A DNA stretch of 48,017 bases from Pseudomonadota bacterium (GCA_023460395.1 JAEWQB010000013.1:1-48017), one strand, 5' to 3'. Numbered from the stretch's first letter, positions 8,596-17,051 are shown. The notes: a model not told the origin generated them from the sequence alone. Program-made: numbers and translations.

Positions 8596-8811
8596 TCAGC
8601 CGTTAGCCGTGTCGTTAGACGTTGCCTCCGAAGAAAATCTCCTCACCAATTCTTCCGGTGCCAGTGTCGCGGGATCGACCCCGGCACTCATGGCCCGCAT
8701 AAAGGCGTGTCGCAACACGTCCGCAGCCTGCTCCATGTCACCTTTATCGGCCCTTTCCGCCGCCGCGCAGGTTTGCCCCGGGCGCAGCCGCAAAAAATCT
8801 CTGCGTGTCAT
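8596..8811 (-). CDS. Small 71-residue protein of unknown function
   Basis: Starts MTRRDFLRLRPGQTC and ends in a Thr/Asn/Ser-rich tail. The ATG overlaps the gntR stop as ATGA (8811/8808), so translation is probably coupled. The predicted body is helical (EQAADVLRHAFMRAMSAGVD and a following PEELVRRF segment). The start resembles a Tat motif, but no hydrophobic stretch follows, so export is unlikely. Codon use and coupling support a real gene, and a longer frame through the gntR gene is a shadow. Confidence 0.6.
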   Translation of the reverse strand: MTRRDFLRLRPGQTCAAAERADKGDMEQAADVLRHAFMRAMSAGVDPATLAPEELVRRFSSEATSNDTANG

Positions 8812-9509
8812 CGCATGGTCCCTCCCTCCGCTGCCGGTGCCCCTTTCCATCCGGCAGGCACAAGCATTTGCCCGAAGGCCGCAATGCTTTCCGCCGCACG
8901 CCGTACCGCCTGAGGAATATCCCTTCCCCGCATGGCTTGCAGCATTTCCACATGCCCGGCGAAAAAACGCTGCAACTCGGCAGGCGGCAATTCCGGCGCA
9001 GTGGGGGACGCGCACCACACCGCCCCTGTTTTGTCGATGTTCGCAATAATTCCTTCCAGCAGCGTGTTGCCGGTCCCCTTTGCCAGCCCAGTATAAAATG
9101 CAAGCATACCGCGCCATGCGGCATGGGGATTTCTATCCACCAGCGCTCGCCCCAGACGGGCCGTTATGTGCTCGGCCCTGTCGTGATCGTCGGCGGAAGC
9201 AACTCGGCATGTTCGCTCCACCAACGCCGGCCCCACCATGGAAAGTGTTTCCACCGCCTCTTGCAGCTTTGCTATGCCGTCGTCGTGCCCCGTCCCGGCC
9301 TCTGCACGCAAGTACACGCCGCTACGCATGCGTACTTCCACCATGCCGCGTTCCGCCAACACCACCAGCGCCTCGCGAATAGTGTTCCGGCTCCACCCCA
9401 AAGCCCCCGCCAGAGAGCGTTCTCCCGGCAATTTGGCTCCCGGATGCAACTGCATGCTTTGCACAAGGCTCACAATCTGCTCTGAGGCTATCCCGGCGGC
9501 GTTTTTCAT
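8808..9509 (-). CDS. GntR-family regulator, FadR/FCD subfamily
   Basis: 233 residues: an N-terminal winged helix (about 5-66; PGAKLPGERSLAGALGWSRN and TIREALVVLAERG) and a helical FCD-like ligand domain (about 85-215). In the usual FCD metal site a D...H...H...H set is expected; here the first histidine position reads FYTGLAKGTGNTLL and the last is also lost, while H in FAGHVEML remains. ATG 9509 is preferred because the domain begins directly after it and a palindrome lies just upstream; 9551 and a GTG at 9563 are possible earlier starts, none with a strong ribosome site. It is first gene of the unit with the small, membrane and metallo-hydrolase genes and probably controls it. Confidence 0.85.
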   Translation of the reverse strand: MKNAAGIASEQIVSLVQSMQLHPGAKLPGERSLAGALGWSRNTIREALVVLAERGMVEVRMRSGVYLRAEAGTGHDDGIAKLQEAVETLSMVGPALVERTCRVASADDHDRAEHITARLGRALVDRNPHAAWRGMLAFYTGLAKGTGNTLLEGIIANIDKTGAVWCASPTAPELPPAELQRFFAGHVEMLQAMRGRDIPQAVRRAAESIAAFGQMLVPAGWKGAPAAEGGTMR

Positions 9510-9510
9510 A

Positions 9511-9527
9511 TTTGGCCCAACCAGTTC
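9511..9527. promoter_or_regulatory. Second operator-like site for the GntR regulator
   Basis: TTTGGCCCAACCAGTTC shares TGGnCCAACCAG with the better palindrome 100 bases upstream. It directly precedes the preferred gntR start, a place where binding would block transcription or translation. The two-site reading is inference from the shared core. Confidence 0.35.
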
Positions 9528-9611
9528 TAAGTCCCTATTTGCACTTATCATGTAGGGCAACACTAGGAGTGCGGCACGGGAGTGTCAATCAACAATATGC
9601 AGAAAAATACC

Positions 9612-9628
9612 ATCTGGACCAACCAGAT
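9612..9628. promoter_or_regulatory. Candidate GntR/FadR-type operator
   Basis: ATCTGG-ACCAA-CCAGAT is a perfect six-base inverted repeat with a five-base centre, about 100 bases upstream of gntR. FadR-type regulators bind short TGGTnnnACCA-like palindromes, so size and base content fit. The rest of 9510-9683 shows no gene. Confidence 0.5.
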
Positions 9629-9683
9629 TGCAGGACTGCGCATTCTGGTATGCATTCTGCGCCATTTCCATTCATCAAACAGG

Positions 9684-9715
9684 CAAACAAAAGGGCCACT
9701 CCGTAAAGAGTGGCC
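9684..9715 (-). terminator. Rho-independent terminator of the chemoreceptor gene
   Basis: An eight-bp stem GGCCACTC/GAGTGGCC (9694-9701 with 9708-9715) with a six-base loop is followed on the minus strand by CCTTTTGTTT. It is 130 bases past the chemoreceptor stop. The segment 9716-9847 holds no gene that I can support. Confidence 0.75.
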
Positions 9716-9847
9716 CCGGATGCGGGCTGTCTCCGCATCCTGAAACACGGTATATACCGCGCATTTCCCTTCTGTTCCTGCCCCGCTCTTCAGGCCCAAC
9801 CAGCACGATGCCTCAAGACGCCGCAGTGCGACTTTCCTGCGAAGGGC

Positions 9848-11500
9848 CTACTCTTTCGTGTTCAATCGCTCCATAAGCGCGGTCAGCTCCCCGGCAAGCC
9901 CTGTCAGTTGGCGGATAGTCTCTCCGGCCTCACGCATGCCATCCGCAGTTTCTTCGGCTACACGGTTGACTTCGTCCATAGCGCGAGCAATCTGCTCCGA
10001 CACCACGGACTGTTCTTCCGTGGCCGTGGCGATAGACCGCACTTGCTCCGCCGAGGTTTCCGCCAAGCTCTGAATACTGCCCAGCGTTTCTCCCGAATGT
10101 TCCGAGAGCGTGTTGGCGGCTTCCACCGCCTCCACAGCCTTATCCATACCGCTAATGTTACGCCGGGATGATTCCTGAATGGCGGCTATGCGGTTTTCCA
10201 CTTCGCGGGTTGCCTGCATGGTCTTTTCCGCCAATTTACGAACCTCGTCGGCAACCACGGCAAAGCCGCGTCCGGCGTCTCCCGCACGGGCCGCCTCTAT
10301 AGCGGCATTCAGGGCCAGCAAATTCGTCTGGTCCGCGATCTCATTAATTACCGTAATGACATTCCCCACAGCGCTGGCGTCCCGCCCAAGCTGGTGCATG
10401 TCTTCACGCAATTGGGCCGCAATTTTTGCCACGCTCCCCATAGAGGCCGAGGCTTCCCCGACCACACGCACCCCCATGCGGGCATGCTCAGAAGTGCCCT
10501 GTGCCGCCTCAGACGCTTGTGCCGCACTCCGGGTCACATCCGCCACCGCCGCATTCATCTGTGTCATGGCTGTGGCAGTCTCCACCATGCGCTCGTGCTG
10601 CACATCCGCCCCGTGCGAAACCTGCCGTTCTTGCGCGGCAAGCCCGTCCGCCGCGGCGGAAAGCCGGGCCGCCATTTCTCTGGCCTCTCCGGCAACTTCC
10701 ATGGTTTGCGCCAGCAACGTTTCCACCTTGCTTGCGCTCTGTTCAGCCTGCGCCTTCGCCTTGCTCGCTTCATCCGCCATGGCATGCGCGTTCTGCTCAC
10801 TGCGGCGTGCCGCGTCCATGCGCTCGCGCAATTGCCCGACCATATGCGCCATATCCCCGCCCAGCACGGCGAATTCACCATGCAAGCCCGTGGGGGCGCT
10901 TGTTTCCAAGGCACCACCCGCAACCGTTGCGGAATACTGTTGCAAACTCCGCATGGCAGAGGTCAACCCTCTGGCGATAATGAGTGTGACAAGAACCGTC
11001 ACGCAGCCCATGAACAACTCCACACCGCCAAGGGCCAACGCTATGCGCTGATCCATCCGCGCGTAATCGCGCATGGCCTCTTCACGAAAGCTCTGCACCT
11101 GCGGTTCCAAAGCTCTTCCCGCCTGAATCAGCGCGTCCGACTCCAGCCTTGCCCCCGGAACAAGCTCTTCCACCGCAGATTGATACCGCGCCATACGCTG
11201 GAGTAACTCACTCACAACAGCCTGTTTGTCTGGAAACAGCGCACTCAATTCCGCAAGCGCCTTCCGGGCTGTTGCGAGGTGGTTCGCCACTTTCTCGCGA
11301 GACGCTTCTCCTCCGCGCAGAATGAAGTTTTTTTCCTGCCGCCGGGCCTGCAATATTTCCACATGCATAGATGCGGATAACGATTCCAGCCGGACTAGCC
11401 GCTCCTTAGCGACGTTGCTGTACCAACTGGCGGCAAAGACGCAAACATACCCTGCCAAACACGTGCCCAAGAGAACATACAACTTCTGCTTCATCGTCAT
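9848..11500 (-). CDS. Methyl-accepting chemotaxis protein
   Basis: 550 residues. A first membrane helix (about 7-26), a periplasmic helical sensor (about 30-178, with EKNFILRGG typical of four-helix-bundle receptors), a second helix (about 180-202), a short HAMP-like connector, and a long coiled-coil signalling domain. The tip NQTNLLALNAAIEAARAG-type hairpin is present as DQTNLLALNAAIEAARAGDA and binds CheW/CheA. There is no C-terminal CheR/CheB pentapeptide. The start at 11500 has AAGGAGGG seven bases upstream; an earlier in-frame start without a ribosome site is rejected. A sigma-54-like element lies 43 bases upstream. The ligand is unknown. Confidence 0.92.
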   Translation of the reverse strand: MTMKQKLYVLLGTCLAGYVCVFAASWYSNVAKERLVRLESLSASMHVEILQARRQEKNFILRGGEASREKVANHLATARKALAELSALFPDKQAVVSELLQRMARYQSAVEELVPGARLESDALIQAGRALEPQVQSFREEAMRDYARMDQRIALALGGVELFMGCVTVLVTLIIARGLTSAMRSLQQYSATVAGGALETSAPTGLHGEFAVLGGDMAHMVGQLRERMDAARRSEQNAHAMADEASKAKAQAEQSASKVETLLAQTMEVAGEAREMAARLSAAADGLAAQERQVSHGADVQHERMVETATAMTQMNAAVADVTRSAAQASEAAQGTSEHARMGVRVVGEASASMGSVAKIAAQLREDMHQLGRDASAVGNVITVINEIADQTNLLALNAAIEAARAGDAGRGFAVVADEVRKLAEKTMQATREVENRIAAIQESSRRNISGMDKAVEAVEAANTLSEHSGETLGSIQSLAETSAEQVRSIATATEEQSVVSEQIARAMDEVNRVAEETADGMREAGETIRQLTGLAGELTALMERLNTKE

Positions 11501-11542
11501 AGTCGCCCTCCTTAACGGCCTACAACCACCCCCTGCGGACAA

Positions 11543-11558
11543 AGCAGAAATTGTGCCG
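11543..11558 (-). promoter_or_regulatory. Candidate sigma-54 promoter of the chemoreceptor gene
   Basis: On the minus strand CGGCACAATTTCTGCT has GG and GC separated by exactly ten bases and matches TGGCACnnnnnTTGCT at all but two positions. It would start RNA near 11533, leaving a 33-base leader with a strong ribosome site. Confidence 0.55.
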
Positions 11559-11620
11559 AAAATCACATGCTTCCCATGCAACATAAAAGCACTGTAAAAT
11601 CAGTAAGTCGGCGCACTATA

Positions 11621-11656
11621 CAAAAACGGGGCGCCCTCTATGCGAGGGCGCCCCGT
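11621..11656 (-). terminator. Terminator between the GGDEF/EAL gene and the chemoreceptor gene
   Basis: A 13-bp stem (11626-11638 with 11644-11656) and five-base loop, followed on the minus strand by TTTTTG. On the plus strand the stem is also followed by a T run (attttt), so it could act in both directions. It closes the signalling gene ending at 11695. Confidence 0.88.
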
Positions 11657-11694
11657 TGGTATTTTTTACATATCGTCAATACAAACGCGACAGC

Positions 11695-13857
11695 CTATAC
11701 TCCGTTCACCTTCCGCACATAGCGTTCAAAATCCTCTGCGGGGAGCGGGCGGGAGAAATAGAACCCCTGCACTTCAGGACAACCCCATTCGCGCAAAAAC
11801 TCCAGTTGCCTGTCTGTTTCCACACCTTCGGCCACCACTTGCAAAGAAAGATTTTTCGCCATGGTGATTACCGTGGAGACAATGTTCGTATCGTTTTCAT
11901 CGGTTAAGATGTCCCGCACAAACGACTGGTCAATTTTCAACGTATTGATGTGGAACGTCTTCAGATAATACAGTGAAGAATGTCCGGTGCCAAAATCATC
12001 AATGGCAATACGGATGCCGCGTGCGGCAAATTGCTCCAGCAACGACACGGTAAGCACCAGATCGCTCATCATGGTGGATTCGGTAATTTCCAGTTCCAGA
12101 AGATGCGGGTCTATACCGGAATCCGAGAGTACGGCGGACACCATATCCATAAGATTGGACTGGAACTGATGTGCGGAAATGTTGACGGAAACGCACAGAG
12201 AGGAAAGCCCCCGCTCGTGCCATTGGCGGGTTTGCCGACAGGATTCGCGCAGCACGTGCTCGCCCAGTTGCACTATAAGCCCGGTATCTTCCGCCACAGG
12301 AATAAAGTCGGCGGGATTGCCGATAGTGCCGTCCGGCTTAATCCAGCGAACCAATGCCTCCATGCCCACCACGCGGCCCGTGCGGATATCCACGCGCGGC
12401 TGGAAGTAGGGAACGAATTCCCGGTTTTCCAACCCTCGACGAATATCCTTTTCCATTGCCAGCCGTTTGGTCACCTGCTCTACCATGGACATATCAAACC
12501 GCTGCCAACTGGAGCGTTCCCGCGCTTTGGCGCGGTACATGGCAATATCGGCATTTTTAATCAGGGTGTCCGGGTCGTCTCCGTCTTCCGGGTAGCAGGT
12601 AATGCCTATGCTGGTGCTCACGTACAGCTCATGTCCGTTGATAAGAAACGGTAACCGAAAAGCCGAAAGCACACCTTCTGCGTAGCGTGCGGCTTCTTGC
12701 GGACCGTTTATGCGAGGCAGCACCACCACATACTCATCGCCGCCAAGCCGGGCCACGATACCGCGTTCGCCCACCAGCACAAGCAGGCGCTCTGCGGTTT
12801 CCTTGAGCAGACTATCGCCGATTTTGTGGCCCAGACTATCATTAACGGTCTTAAAACTGTCCAGATCAAGAAACAGCAACGCGAACACATCACCGCTGGA
12901 ATTGTACCGGTCAATAAGCCAGCCCAATTCCTGCTTCAGCTTCAGCCTGTTGGGCAAGCCCGTCAGTTCATCATGATGCGCCTGGAAGGTTATCTGCGCT
13001 TCCTTGTTTTTAAGCTCCGTGATGTCATGGAAGGTGCCCACTTCACCGGAGCGTCTGCCCTCCCGGTCGTAGAACACACTCTTATACAGCATCAGATAAT
13101 GCAACGCCCCGTCGGGAGACGTCAGTTCGAGCTCACAGACGGTTTTGTCTCCGCTGTTCTGGGATGTCTGATCCAGCCCGGTTATGTGACAGGCCACCTC
13201 GCGGGGGAGCAGATGCTGGGAAGAGCTCCCTACGATATCTTCACGCCGCAGACCCAGCATGTCGCAGAAAACCTGATTACACCCCAGATAGCGCCCGGAG
13301 ACGTCCTTGTAGAAAATAGGATTGGGAATGGACTCGATGAGCGTTTCCAAAAACTGATTCTTCTCCCGGAGCAGCGCCTGCGCTTCCAGCAACCTTTCGT
13401 TGGCGCGTCGCAGTTCCCCCGTGCGGGTTGTCACTTCCTGCTCCAGACGGTCCTGATACCGGTTGCGTTCGTCCAGCAGGCGCGCACGCTCCAGCGCCTT
13501 GCCCACGGCATGTTCCAGAACCATCATATCGGTGATGGGCTTGGTAATGAAATCCCATGCGCCGATGCGCAACGCTTCCACTGCTTCTTCCAGCACCCCC
13601 ACGCCAGAAACCACGATAACCGGGGTAAGCGGCGATTCCTGCTTAAGTTGCCGGACCACTTCTGTGCCGTCCATGACCGGCATACGCAGGTCCACAAGCA
13701 CCAGATCGGGCTTTTCCTTGCGGAAAAACTCCAACCCCGCCATACCGTTGGTCGCCTGAAAGACCACAAAGCCGCTGTCTTCCAGATAGGCGGCAATGTT
13801 CTCTCGCACAGTGCGGTCATCATCAATGGTTAAGATGCGCGCCGGGGTTTCCTGCAT
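11695..13857 (-). CDS. Response regulator with PAS, GGDEF and EAL domains (c-di-GMP turnover)
   Basis: 720 residues: receiver domain (1-125, phospho-acceptor D56 in LVDLRMP, acidic TIDDD near the start), a coiled segment (about 130-180), PAS (about 180-300), GGDEF (about 305-465) and EAL (about 475-715). The cyclase motif reads RLGGDEYVV; Y in place of F is tolerated in active enzymes. The phosphodiesterase residues look complete: EALVRW, SVNIS, ELEITES, IDDFGTG, LKIDQSF and AEGVET. The protein could both make and degrade c-di-GMP, switched by phosphorylation. No partner kinase is adjacent. GGAGAG precedes the start. Confidence 0.93.
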   Translation of the reverse strand: MQETPARILTIDDDRTVRENIAAYLEDSGFVVFQATNGMAGLEFFRKEKPDLVLVDLRMPVMDGTEVVRQLKQESPLTPVIVVSGVGVLEEAVEALRIGAWDFITKPITDMMVLEHAVGKALERARLLDERNRYQDRLEQEVTTRTGELRRANERLLEAQALLREKNQFLETLIESIPNPIFYKDVSGRYLGCNQVFCDMLGLRREDIVGSSSQHLLPREVACHITGLDQTSQNSGDKTVCELELTSPDGALHYLMLYKSVFYDREGRRSGEVGTFHDITELKNKEAQITFQAHHDELTGLPNRLKLKQELGWLIDRYNSSGDVFALLFLDLDSFKTVNDSLGHKIGDSLLKETAERLLVLVGERGIVARLGGDEYVVVLPRINGPQEAARYAEGVLSAFRLPFLINGHELYVSTSIGITCYPEDGDDPDTLIKNADIAMYRAKARERSSWQRFDMSMVEQVTKRLAMEKDIRRGLENREFVPYFQPRVDIRTGRVVGMEALVRWIKPDGTIGNPADFIPVAEDTGLIVQLGEHVLRESCRQTRQWHERGLSSLCVSVNISAHQFQSNLMDMVSAVLSDSGIDPHLLELEITESTMMSDLVLTVSLLEQFAARGIRIAIDDFGTGHSSLYYLKTFHINTLKIDQSFVRDILTDENDTNIVSTVITMAKNLSLQVVAEGVETDRQLEFLREWGCPEVQGFYFSRPLPAEDFERYVRKVNGV

Positions 13858-14112
13858 GGGAATCCGCTCTCCGGTTCAGATATGTAGAAAAAAACCTTCT
13901 CAAATGAACGGCCACTATGTATACAACAATGCCAAGTATTTTCACTTTTTTCCAGCAAAATATTTCCCAAGGCACCGTGGAAGCATAACCGGATATCCAG
14001 CATGTGGAAAGACTCCCTTTCTCGTATTCAATGCCCGCCCACACGGCAACCTCGAAAAAAATAGTTGGGAGTGTATACCGTCTGCACTGCTCAAGCCATG
14101 GAGTCAACACAG

Positions 14113-14148
14113 AATAAAAAAGAATCCCCCGCCATTTATGACGGGGGA
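14113..14148 (-). terminator. Rho-independent terminator in the perR downstream region
   Basis: TCCCCCG/CGGGGGA (14125-14131 with 14142-14148) followed on the minus strand by a TTTTTT run. It is about 350 bases beyond the perR stop, so either perR has a long 3' tail or a separate transcript ends here. Confidence 0.75.
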
Positions 14149-14494
14149 GACACGGCACCTTGCGGTAAAGACATATGGGCTACAGCATTCAGCATTGTGC
14201 GACTGCGTAACCGGGCATGATAATTACATGGAAAATACCACAAAAATATTTCCGTAAGAATGCTCAGGAACATTGCCCGCAAGCGGGGTGAGGCGAAAAA
14301 TCTCCCGCTGGCGGGGTGGGAATGCACCGGGCTGGCACAGCGCCGAGCCATTCCGCCGTTCTTTGCCGGAGGCCAGAGGCTCCAACGCAGCCCAATTCCT
14401 TGCCACCCGCGCGGCACAACTGCGCAGAAGGCCGCCTTCTGCCCGCAGGTGCCCCGGTGAGACAGAACATACGTACGCAGACCTGCTGGCGTGC
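14149..14494 (-). other. Structured gap between perR and its distal terminator
   Basis: No convincing gene. The segment holds a very stable hairpin at 14413-14453 (arms GGCAC, CTGC and GCAGAAGG with a three-base loop) that is not followed by a T run, and two small repeated hairpins, CCCGCAAGCGGG (14276-14287) and CCCGCTGGCGGG (14304-14315), each followed by GTG. It may be a structured 3' UTR or an uncharacterised small RNA. It does not carry the conserved cores of RNase P RNA, tmRNA or SRP RNA. The stretch 13858-14112 beyond the terminator shows nothing I can name. Confidence 0.35.
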
Positions 14495-14884
14495 CTAGTT
14501 TGTCTGGCGGCAGACGCTGCACACCCCTTCAAACTCCAGACGCGCACCGGTGATCTCGAAACCATCCACCACCGCGCCGGGAGTGGGAAGTGGAGCGGGC
14601 ACGTTCATCACATCACCCACCTTGCCACAATGGACGCAACGGATGTGCGCATGGGGCATCATATTGGCATCAAAACGCTTCTGGCTTCCCGCACTTTCCA
14701 GCTTGAGAATTTCGCCATGCTCGGCAAGCACGTCCAAATTCCGGTAGACGGTTCCCAGACTGATGCGTGGCAATCGCTGGCGCACCATATCATATATTTC
14801 GTCCGCCGTGGGATGCGATGTCACCTTGCGCAGCTCTTCTAAAATAACCTTGCGCTGCTTTGTCATGCGACTCTGGGGGGGCAT
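14495..14884 (-). CDS. perR: Fur-family peroxide-sensing repressor, PerR type
   Basis: 129 residues: N-terminal winged helix (about 5-70, ISLGTVYRNLDVL) and C-terminal metal/dimer domain. The regulatory-metal ligands of PerR fall at the right spacing: H24, D72, H78, H80 and D91, which match H37, D85, H91, H93 and D104 of the Bacillus protein. Asp at the last place, where Fur has Glu, points to peroxide sensing. C83/C86 and C122/C125 form the structural zinc site. The start at 14884 has GAGAGGTG upstream. In an anaerobe it would repress oxygen-defence genes; none are adjacent. A PerR-box-like sequence lies upstream, suggesting autoregulation. Confidence 0.82.
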   Translation of the reverse strand: MPPQSRMTKQRKVILEELRKVTSHPTADEIYDMVRQRLPRISLGTVYRNLDVLAEHGEILKLESAGSQKRFDANMMPHAHIRCVHCGKVGDVMNVPAPLPTPGAVVDGFEITGARLEFEGVCSVCRQTN

Positions 14885-14937
14885 AGTCACCTCTCTTGCT
14901 AGGGCCTTGTCCAAGCGGTATTCGCCTCGCTTGGTAT

Positions 14938-14952
14938 TAGTAATCATTTTTT
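14938..14952 (-). promoter_or_regulatory. Possible PerR box upstream of perR
   Basis: On the minus strand AAAAAATGATTACTA has the AATnATT core and matches 9 of 14 bases of TTATAATnATTATAA. It lies 54 bases before the perR start in an A/T-rich patch unlike its surroundings. The rest of 14885-15175 contains no gene and no promoter I can place with confidence. Confidence 0.35.
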
Positions 14953-15175
14953 ATTAGAAAAGCAATCCCCAAAGCCCACGAGAGTGCTTACTCCACCATA
15001 CGCTGGCGAGGGAGGGGTATACTGATGAAATAGAACCCGGAGGCCATACACCGTGCCGCGCAGGAAAACAATCTGGAAGATGATAGTGAAAAAATGCGAT
15101 TTCTCCCTTCACGCGCATACTTGACTTTTGTTCAGTTTTTCTTGACAAGAAAGAAACTCAGCGAACCCAAATATC

Positions 15176-17011
15176 ATGGCACAACAACCCACCAACTTCT
15201 TTTCCAAGACGTATTCCCTCATCCCCTCGCGTTGGCGCAAGGGGCTTGCGGGCATCATGGCAGCCATACTGTGCACCTCACTGGTGGAAACAGTGTGCAT
15301 GGGTGTGGTGGCACTGTTTATATCCACCGTAGCCAACCCGCAGATACTAACGTCTTCCGCCCGGATACATTTTTTTATCAGCCAATTGCCCACCCGGCTC
15401 TTTGCCTCGCCTACCGACGCCATGGTCACCTTGGGACTTGCCGCCTGCGCCCTTCTGATACTTAAAAATCTACTCGCGGTGGGCACCGCCTATGCTTACG
15501 CCCGTCTCGCCGCGCAGTTGGACGCGCATTTTGGTTCCTTACTCATGCGTAACTACCTGAACCGAGAATACGAGTGGCATGCGGGCCGCCATTCCGCCGA
15601 TCTTGTAACCACCGGGTCATGGCGGCAACACGTGATGCGCGTGTGGTATTTCGGCATGCTGGTGCTTAACGATATCACCTTGGTGATTATGCTGGGGTTA
15701 GCCTTGCTCTTTGTGGCTCCTGTCATTTCCGTCTGCACCATCGCGGTGCTCGGCGGGCTGGCCCTGCTTATTTTACGGGTGCTGCGTCCCCGCATCAGCG
15801 GTCTTGCCCGGCGCTACACCGCCGCTGAACAAAACATAAACCGCACCAGTTCCACCATTACGCAGGGAATTAAAGAAATCATCATTTCTTCCAACCAGCG
15901 TTCCTTTTTCAAACGGTATCAGGGCGAAGTCACCGAATCCGCCCGCACATATTCCGCCTTTCTCGCCCTGTCACGCGTGCCTTCGTGGGTATTTGAAACC
16001 GTAGGCTTCTGCCTTTTGGCAGGCATTATCGTCGCATCTATCCTGTATACCCAAGGCACCCCTTCCGCCGGGCTGTCGGGCCAACTGGCCCTGCTCGGCA
16101 TTGTGGCGTGGCGCGCTCTGCCCGCGTTCAACCGCATTGTCAGCGGACTAGGCACTATCCGAGAGCAGATGCCCAAGGCCGAACAGGTGATAGACGCCAT
16201 TACGGACGCTCCCGCGCATTTCGCCCCGGAAGCACCGGAACGCATCCGCCTTCGCCGCGAGTTGACGCTCCGCGATGTCCGCTTCCGCTACCGAAACGCG
16301 GAATCGGACGTACTGCACAGCGTTTCCCTCACGCTCCGTGCTGGCGAAAGCGTGGGGTTGGTGGGTCGGTCCGGCTCTGGAAAAAGCACACTGGCAGATC
16401 TCGTCATTGGTCTGCTGGAACCAGTTGCCGGTGCAATTACCGTGGACAACCATGTCCTCTCCGCCGCCAACGCGTCCGGCTGGTTCGCCAATGTGGGCTA
16501 TGTGGGGCAAAGCCCTTTTTTCACCGAAGCCAGCTTGCTGGAGAATGTGGCTTTCGGCATTCCCTCAGATCAGGTTGACCGCGACAGGGTGCTCCGCTGC
16601 TGCCACATGGCAGCGCTGGACGACTTTCTCCGTCAACTGCCGCTAGGGCTGGACCAATCTTTAGGCGAACGGGCCACCCGGCTGTCCGGGGGGCAACGCC
16701 AGCGCGTTGCCATCGCCCGCGCCCTGTACCGTTCACCGGATTTGCTTATTTTAGACGAGGCCACCAGCGCGCTGGACCGCCAGAGCGAAAACGCCATTCA
16801 GGGCACAGTGCATTCCCTTGCGGGTTCCCTCGCCATGCTGGTCATCGCACACCGCCTCTCCACGGTGCAGCACTGCGACCGCGTGGTCTGGCTTGAAAAC
16901 GGGCATATCCGCATGACGGGCACCCCCGCAGAGGTGCTGCCACACTACCGAAAATTTTTAGAACAGGAAGATCCCCTCCCCGGAACCGACACCGGCGAAG
17001 GGGATAGATAG
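15176..17011 (+). CDS. ABC half-transporter, lipid-linked glycan flippase-like
   Basis: 611 residues: six-helix exporter membrane domain (about 20-320) fused to an ATPase domain (about 355-590) with Walker A GRSGSGKST (near 397), signature LSGGQRQR (near 501), Walker B LLILDEATSALD and H-loop AHRLS. It would act as a homodimer in the inner membrane. It is the first gene before a NeuB-type synthase (40-base gap) in a long glycan operon, which suggests movement of a lipid-linked oligosaccharide, as PglK does, rather than drug or protein export. The ATG at 15176 has only a weak ribosome site. Confidence 0.88.
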   Translation: MAQQPTNFFSKTYSLIPSRWRKGLAGIMAAILCTSLVETVCMGVVALFISTVANPQILTSSARIHFFISQLPTRLFASPTDAMVTLGLAACALLILKNLLAVGTAYAYARLAAQLDAHFGSLLMRNYLNREYEWHAGRHSADLVTTGSWRQHVMRVWYFGMLVLNDITLVIMLGLALLFVAPVISVCTIAVLGGLALLILRVLRPRISGLARRYTAAEQNINRTSSTITQGIKEIIISSNQRSFFKRYQGEVTESARTYSAFLALSRVPSWVFETVGFCLLAGIIVASILYTQGTPSAGLSGQLALLGIVAWRALPAFNRIVSGLGTIREQMPKAEQVIDAITDAPAHFAPEAPERIRLRRELTLRDVRFRYRNAESDVLHSVSLTLRAGESVGLVGRSGSGKSTLADLVIGLLEPVAGAITVDNHVLSAANASGWFANVGYVGQSPFFTEASLLENVAFGIPSDQVDRDRVLRCCHMAALDDFLRQLPLGLDQSLGERATRLSGGQRQRVAIARALYRSPDLLILDEATSALDRQSENAIQGTVHSLAGSLAMLVIAHRLSTVQHCDRVVWLENGHIRMTGTPAEVLPHYRKFLEQEDPLPGTDTGEGDR

Positions 17012-17051
17012 CCAATGGTGCCACGCGAAGCACGCGGGCAGGAGCATACGC

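Noticed and set aside
8779..8811. Tat signal peptide on the 71-residue protein
   Set aside because: TRRDFLRL is not followed by a hydrophobic stretch; a charged/polar sequence follows.
12697..13833. Long plus-strand open frame opposite the REC-PAS-GGDEF-EAL gene
   Set aside because: It mirrors the codon pattern of the minus-strand gene, which has clear domains; no ribosome site or known motif.
13880..13960. sigma-54 promoter for the REC-PAS-GGDEF-EAL gene
   Set aside because: A TGG...GA pair at the right distance lacks the needed GC at -12.
14149..14494. RNase P RNA, tmRNA, SRP RNA or 6S RNA
   Set aside because: None of the conserved core sequences or overall layouts could be found on either strand.
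15121..15149. Promoter for the glycan operon from two TTGAC-like boxes
   Set aside because: Neither box has a -10 element at a proper distance; no promoter is claimed.
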